DNA from: an uncultured Flavobacteriaceae bacterium
GTDB lineage: Bacteria > Bacteroidota > Bacteroidia > Flavobacteriales > Flavobacteriaceae
Assembly: GCA_913020685.1 (NCBI GenBank)
Contig: CAJWAY010000042.1
Coordinates: 1 to 9,910 of the forward strand
Length of the DNA stretch: 9,910 nucleotides
Reading direction: 5' to 3'
Shown here one piece after another: positions 7,003 to 9,910 of this stretch; the stretch's first letter is position 1; each line of letters starts with the position of its first letter. Position numbers and translations under genes: made by a program. A model generated the notes under the pieces. That model searched no databases, was not told the DNA's origin, and was given only the letters and a program-made list of their open reading frames with translations.

Positions 7003-8388
7003 TTAGTAGAGTAAATCCTCAAAATCAGTAGAACTAAAGTTTGCAAATCCCTCCTTTATTTTTCTATTAGCTTCTACTATTATCGCACGGTTAAGCAATG
7101 ATAGGACCCATTTCTTACTGTCATTATCAAAATTTGTGAAAGCAAGTTGTGTTTTGGGATCTATATTCATCATACGGTGAACCTCGAAAACGATTTCATT
7201 AAACGGTTGGATACAAATCCCTTTAAAATCATATTTAGGGAACCGTTTTTCCAAATCTTTAACCTTGATTATAGTATTCTTATAATGACTCATTTGAGTT
7301 TGAGACCAAAAATAAAATACTGTGGGCTTGTTGATAAGTTTAACTGTGCTTATTGTATTCAAGAGATGGTCCTGTAACTTAAGTTCAGGGAGGATTTTTC
7401 CAGTTGACATATTTTGTATGTCGTTGTGAAGATCCAGCACCTCTTTGAGATAAGGTTTTGAGGTATTAACTAACAAAAAATTTTGCAGGAATTTTTCGTG
7501 ATTATCTTGGTTTTCAATTTTCATTAATTCTTCAAAAGCGACTGCTCTTGAAAGGTTGTTTTTCAACACATTTCCCTTAATATGTGTTTTTATCAATTGC
7601 AACCTTTTAATATTAAAATTGGTTTTTTGTCTTTTTTTGAAATAGTTTTCGGTGCTGTCAAGTGCTTTTTCACTTAGATAATTAAGAAGATAATTAATAT
7701 AAGGGTCAAAAAAAGCCAAATCTGTTTCAGCTACACTCAGGTATTTTCTAAAGTCAAAATATATAGAATCTTTTTTTTTATCCCAAAAGGTTCCTCTCAG
7801 CAGAGCATAGCGCTCCTTTCGAATGGCATAGGGATATATATAGGCGGCTTGAGTTATCTTTTGAGCAATGGGGGAAAGTTGAATAATTGAGTCCATAAGA
7901 ATCCACTTGTTTTTTTTCTCGATCAACAAAGAATCAATCAGTCTTGTAAATATTTCACTATCACTAGAGTATTTGGAAGAGAGAAAACTATTTTCTTTTT
8001 CAAAACTGAGTAGTAAATCCATCATAAAGTTATTTTTGGCTGCACCACGTCCAGAAAAAACAATGGATTCATCGAAAGAGGAGGCATTGATACGTGCCCA
8101 AATACTATCACCTTTTTCCAAAAAAACAGATTTGTACTCTGGAATGTGCTCAATCTTATAAATACCCGATTCCAAGGAGTCATAGTATTTAAAAAAACGA
8201 TAATTGAGGTTGAGGGGAAGAGAATCTATGGTTTTATTATCCTTATACAAAGTCACATAGGTGGAGGAAGGATTTACGATCTGCCCACCAAAGAAAATCC
8301 GATTGGAATCAACTTTATTTGAACATGAGGTTATAAGGGCTGTTAACGAAAACAGAAAAATACACAAGAAATCTTTGAATATACCCAT
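7003..8388 (-). CDS. lipoprotein with thioredoxin-like C-terminal domain lacking CXXC
   Basis: A 461-residue predicted lipoprotein. Starting at the ATG at 8388 gives a textbook signal, MGIFKDFLCIFLFSLTALITSC, with lipobox I-T-S and lipidated C22; the frame extends ten residues further to 8418, but that would bury the signal behind a poor N-terminus. Residues about 30-115 form a beta-rich domain resembling the DUF4369-type N-terminal region of Bacteroidota TlpA-like proteins (GGQIVNPSSTYVTLYKD; FLEKGDSIWA). A mainly helical, charged middle follows (about 116-325). Residues about 330-455 look like a thioredoxin/TlpA fold: PTVFYFWSQTQMSHYKN holds the strand and tryptophan (W361) that normally precede the CXXC, but there is SQTQ instead of cysteines. 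A redox role by the usual mechanism is therefore excluded; a binding or scaffold role is a guess. It converges on the transaldolase gene and diverges from the ABC-F gene. Lipoprotein status is firm; the fold call is moderate. Confidence 0.8.
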   Translation of the reverse strand: MGIFKDFLCIFLFSLTALITSCSNKVDSNRIFFGGQIVNPSSTYVTLYKDNKTIDSLPLNLNYRFFKYYDSLESGIYKIEHIPEYKSVFLEKGDSIWARINASSFDESIVFSGRGAAKNNFMMDLLLSFEKENSFLSSKYSSDSEIFTRLIDSLLIEKKNKWILMDSIIQLSPIAQKITQAAYIYPYAIRKERYALLRGTFWDKKKDSIYFDFRKYLSVAETDLAFFDPYINYLLNYLSEKALDSTENYFKKRQKTNFNIKRLQLIKTHIKGNVLKNNLSRAVAFEELMKIENQDNHEKFLQNFLLVNTSKPYLKEVLDLHNDIQNMSTGKILPELKLQDHLLNTISTVKLINKPTVFYFWSQTQMSHYKNTIIKVKDLEKRFPKYDFKGICIQPFNEIVFEVHRMMNIDPKTQLAFTNFDNDSKKWVLSLLNRAIIVEANRKIKEGFANFSSTDFEDLLY

Positions 8389-8450
8389 AATGCAGTGCAA
8401 TTTACACCAACTAAACATTAAAAAAAAGCAAACCCTGTCATAGAAATATT

Positions 8451-8458
8451 TAATTTTG
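8451..8458 (+). promoter_or_regulatory. Bacteroidota -7 promoter element for the ABC-F gene
   Basis: TAATTTTG matches TAnnTTTG exactly and lies 19 bases before the ATG at 8478, implying a very short 5' leader. No convincing TTG -33 element is seen at the proper distance. The leader is purely A/T-rich and has no Shine-Dalgarno sequence, which is common in this phylum. It sits in the 89-base divergent gap shared with the lipoprotein gene. Confidence 0.5.
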
Positions 8459-8477
8459 CATCTGATAAATTAAATTT

Positions 8478-9910
8478 ATGTTATCGGTCAACAATTTATC
8501 CGTGCAATTTGGAAAAAGAGTACTTTTCGACGAGGTTAATGTTACTTTTACGCCAGGAAATTGTTATGGGATCATAGGTGCTAATGGGGCAGGAAAATCT
8601 ACTTTTTTAAAAATTATCTGTGGTATACAGGAGTCTAACTCTGGTAATGTTTTTTTAGAACCAGGTAAACGCCTGTCTGTGCTGGAACAAAATCACAACG
8701 CCTATGATGAATTCCCGGTTCTGGAAACTGTTCTACGTGGCAATAAACCACTTTTCAAAATAAAACAAGCTATTGATGATCTATATGCTAAACCCGATTT
8801 TTCTGATGCTGACGGAGAAAGGGTGGGGGAATTACAAATTGAATTCGAAGAAATGGACGGTTGGAATGCAGAGAGTGACGCTGCTTCCCTTTTGTCTAAC
8901 TTGGAAATTCCTCCTCAAATTCATCATTCTAGAATGGCCGATATAGATGGAAAACAAAAGGTGAGAGTACTTTTAGCACAATCTCTTTTTGGAAACCCAG
9001 ATGTATTGATCATGGATGAGCCTACCAATGACTTGGATTACGATACTATCATGTGGTTGGAAAACTTTCTGGCCAATTATGAAAATACTGTAATCGTGGT
9101 TTCTCACGATCGACATTTTCTCGATGCAGTATGCACCCACATTTCTGATATAGACTTTGGAAAGATTAACCACTATTCAGGTAATTATACCTTTTGGTAT
9201 GAATCAAGTCAGTTGGCTGCTCGTCAAAGAGCTCAACAAAACAAAAAAGCAGAGGAAAAGAAAAAAGAGTTGCAAGAATTTATCGCCCGTTTTTCGGCCA
9301 ATGTTGCCAAATCTAAACAGGCTACTTCTCGAAAGAAGATGATAGATAAACTTAATATCGAGGAGATTCGACCTTCCAGTCGTCGTTATCCCGGAATAAT
9401 TTTCGAACAAGAACGAGAAGCAGGAGATCAAATTTTGAATGTAGAGGCCTTGTCATATAGTTTGGACGGAGAAATACTATTTGATGGTATTCATTTCAAT
9501 ATGGCTCGTGGAGATAAGGCAATTATATATTCCAAAGATTCAAGAGCTGTCAGTGCTTTTTACGAGATCATAAATGGTAAATTGAAAGCCAATGCTGGTA
9601 AATACGATTGGGGAATTACTACTAGTCAAGCTTATTTACCGCTAGACAACGAAGAGTTTTTTAGTTCGGATATGTCACTTGTTGATTGGCTCCGACAATG
9701 GTCCAAAACAGAAGAAGAGCGTGAAGAGTTATATCTCCGAGGATTTTTAGGTAAAATGCTTTTTAGTGGTGACCAAGCCTTAAAGGCATCCAATGTCCTT
9801 TCAGGAGGTGAAAAAGTACGTTGTATGTTGTCTAAAATGATGATGATTCGCGCTAATGTACTAATGCTAGATGAGCCTACAAACCACTTGGATTTGGAAT
9901 CGATTACTGC
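8478..9910 (+). CDS. ABC-F family ATPase (YbiT-like), 3' end beyond the window
   Basis: The frame opens at ATG 8478 and stays open to the window end (477 complete codons). It encodes a soluble tandem-ATPase of the ABC-F class, ribosome-associated translation factors that act at the E site. NBD1: Walker A GANGAGKST (34-42, K40), Q-loop Q71, Walker B VLIMDEPTNDLD (176-187), switch SHDRHF. The linker at about 251-292 is Lys/Glu-rich and coiled-coil (RAQQNKKAEEKKKEL, then FSANVAKSKQATSRKK), closely like E. coli YbiT. NBD2: signature LSGGEK (441-446) and Walker B VLMLDEPTNHLD (461-472). Two motifs are degenerate: the NBD1 signature reads ADIDGKQK (154-161) instead of LSGGEK, and the NBD2 Walker A region reads YSKDSRAVSAF (351-361), with Val358 where the lysine should be. 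I recall similar changes in Bacteroidota relatives, so this is probably a subfamily trait. The start follows a good -7 element. Confidence 0.93.
   Translation, partial: MLSVNNLSVQFGKRVLFDEVNVTFTPGNCYGIIGANGAGKSTFLKIICGIQESNSGNVFLEPGKRLSVLEQNHNAYDEFPVLETVLRGNKPLFKIKQAIDDLYAKPDFSDADGERVGELQIEFEEMDGWNAESDAASLLSNLEIPPQIHHSRMADIDGKQKVRVLLAQSLFGNPDVLIMDEPTNDLDYDTIMWLENFLANYENTVIVVSHDRHFLDAVCTHISDIDFGKINHYSGNYTFWYESSQLAARQRAQQNKKAEEKKKELQEFIARFSANVAKSKQATSRKKMIDKLNIEEIRPSSRRYPGIIFEQEREAGDQILNVEALSYSLDGEILFDGIHFNMARGDKAIIYSKDSRAVSAFYEIINGKLKANAGKYDWGITTSQAYLPLDNEEFFSSDMSLVDWLRQWSKTEEEREELYLRGFLGKMLFSGDQALKASNVLSGGEKVRCMLSKMMMIRANVLMLDEPTNHLDLESIT

Noticed and set aside
7147..8161. Open frames on the + strand opposite the lipoprotein gene
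   Set aside because: They lie antisense to a long coding frame with a clear signal peptide and show no domain-like composition.
8389..8418. Upstream ATG extending the lipoprotein by ten residues
   Set aside because: It would place a Trp/Cys/His-containing segment before a clean lipoprotein signal; the ATG at 8388 gives a standard signal length.
9157..9342. Short open frame on the + strand inside the ABC-F gene
   Set aside because: It overlaps the linker of a well-conserved coding frame and has no recognisable protein features, so it is a shadow.
1..9910. CRISPR arrays, insertion sequences, tRNA genes and phage-like genes
   Set aside because: No spaced direct repeats, transposase motifs, terminal inverted repeats or cloverleaf sequences were seen on either strand; the window looks like ordinary chromosome.

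Overview
The window looks like a chromosomal segment from a member of the Bacteroidota, most likely an environmental lineage of the Cytophagales/Saprospirales kind. The basis is an AT-rich composition, A/T-rich leaders without clear Shine-Dalgarno sequences, two promoter -7 elements matching the Bacteroidota TAnnTTTG consensus, lipoproteins with short signal peptides, and protein families typical of that phylum. The genus cannot be set from the sequence alone.

Region 1 (1-4212, + strand) is a tight three-gene operon: the 3' end of a DUF1553 (PSD1-type) gene cut by the window edge, a Tat-exported DUF1501 protein, and a 698-residue membrane protein. That last protein joins a DUF2231 membrane domain, a single-haem cytochrome c domain, leucine-rich repeats, a chitobiase-like domain and an F5/8C-like domain. 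This family set is best known from Planctomycetes and recurs in Bacteroidota. Its biochemical role is still unclear; secreted electron transfer linked to glycan use is an inference. It is the closest thing here to an uncharacterised system.

Region 2 (4312-5334, - strand) encodes a probable lipoprotein of the glutamine cyclotransferase (glutaminyl cyclase) beta-propeller family with an extra N-terminal beta domain.

Region 3 (5383-7001, + strand) starts with a promoter and the small bacterial SRP RNA (ffs), which is followed after only 11 bases by a short-chain dehydrogenase/reductase gene and then a small transaldolase gene (TalC/FSA family, with the transaldolase-type Phe in the active site).

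Region 4 (7003-8388, - strand) converges on the transaldolase gene with a single base between the stop codons. It encodes a lipoprotein with a thioredoxin-like C-terminal half whose CXXC motif is missing.

Region 5 (8478-9910, + strand, cut by the window end) is an ABC-F translation-factor gene of the YbiT-like type. One of its two composite ATP sites is degenerate in both halves.

I saw no mobile element, CRISPR array, tRNA or rRNA. No stretch over 300 bases lacks a gene.
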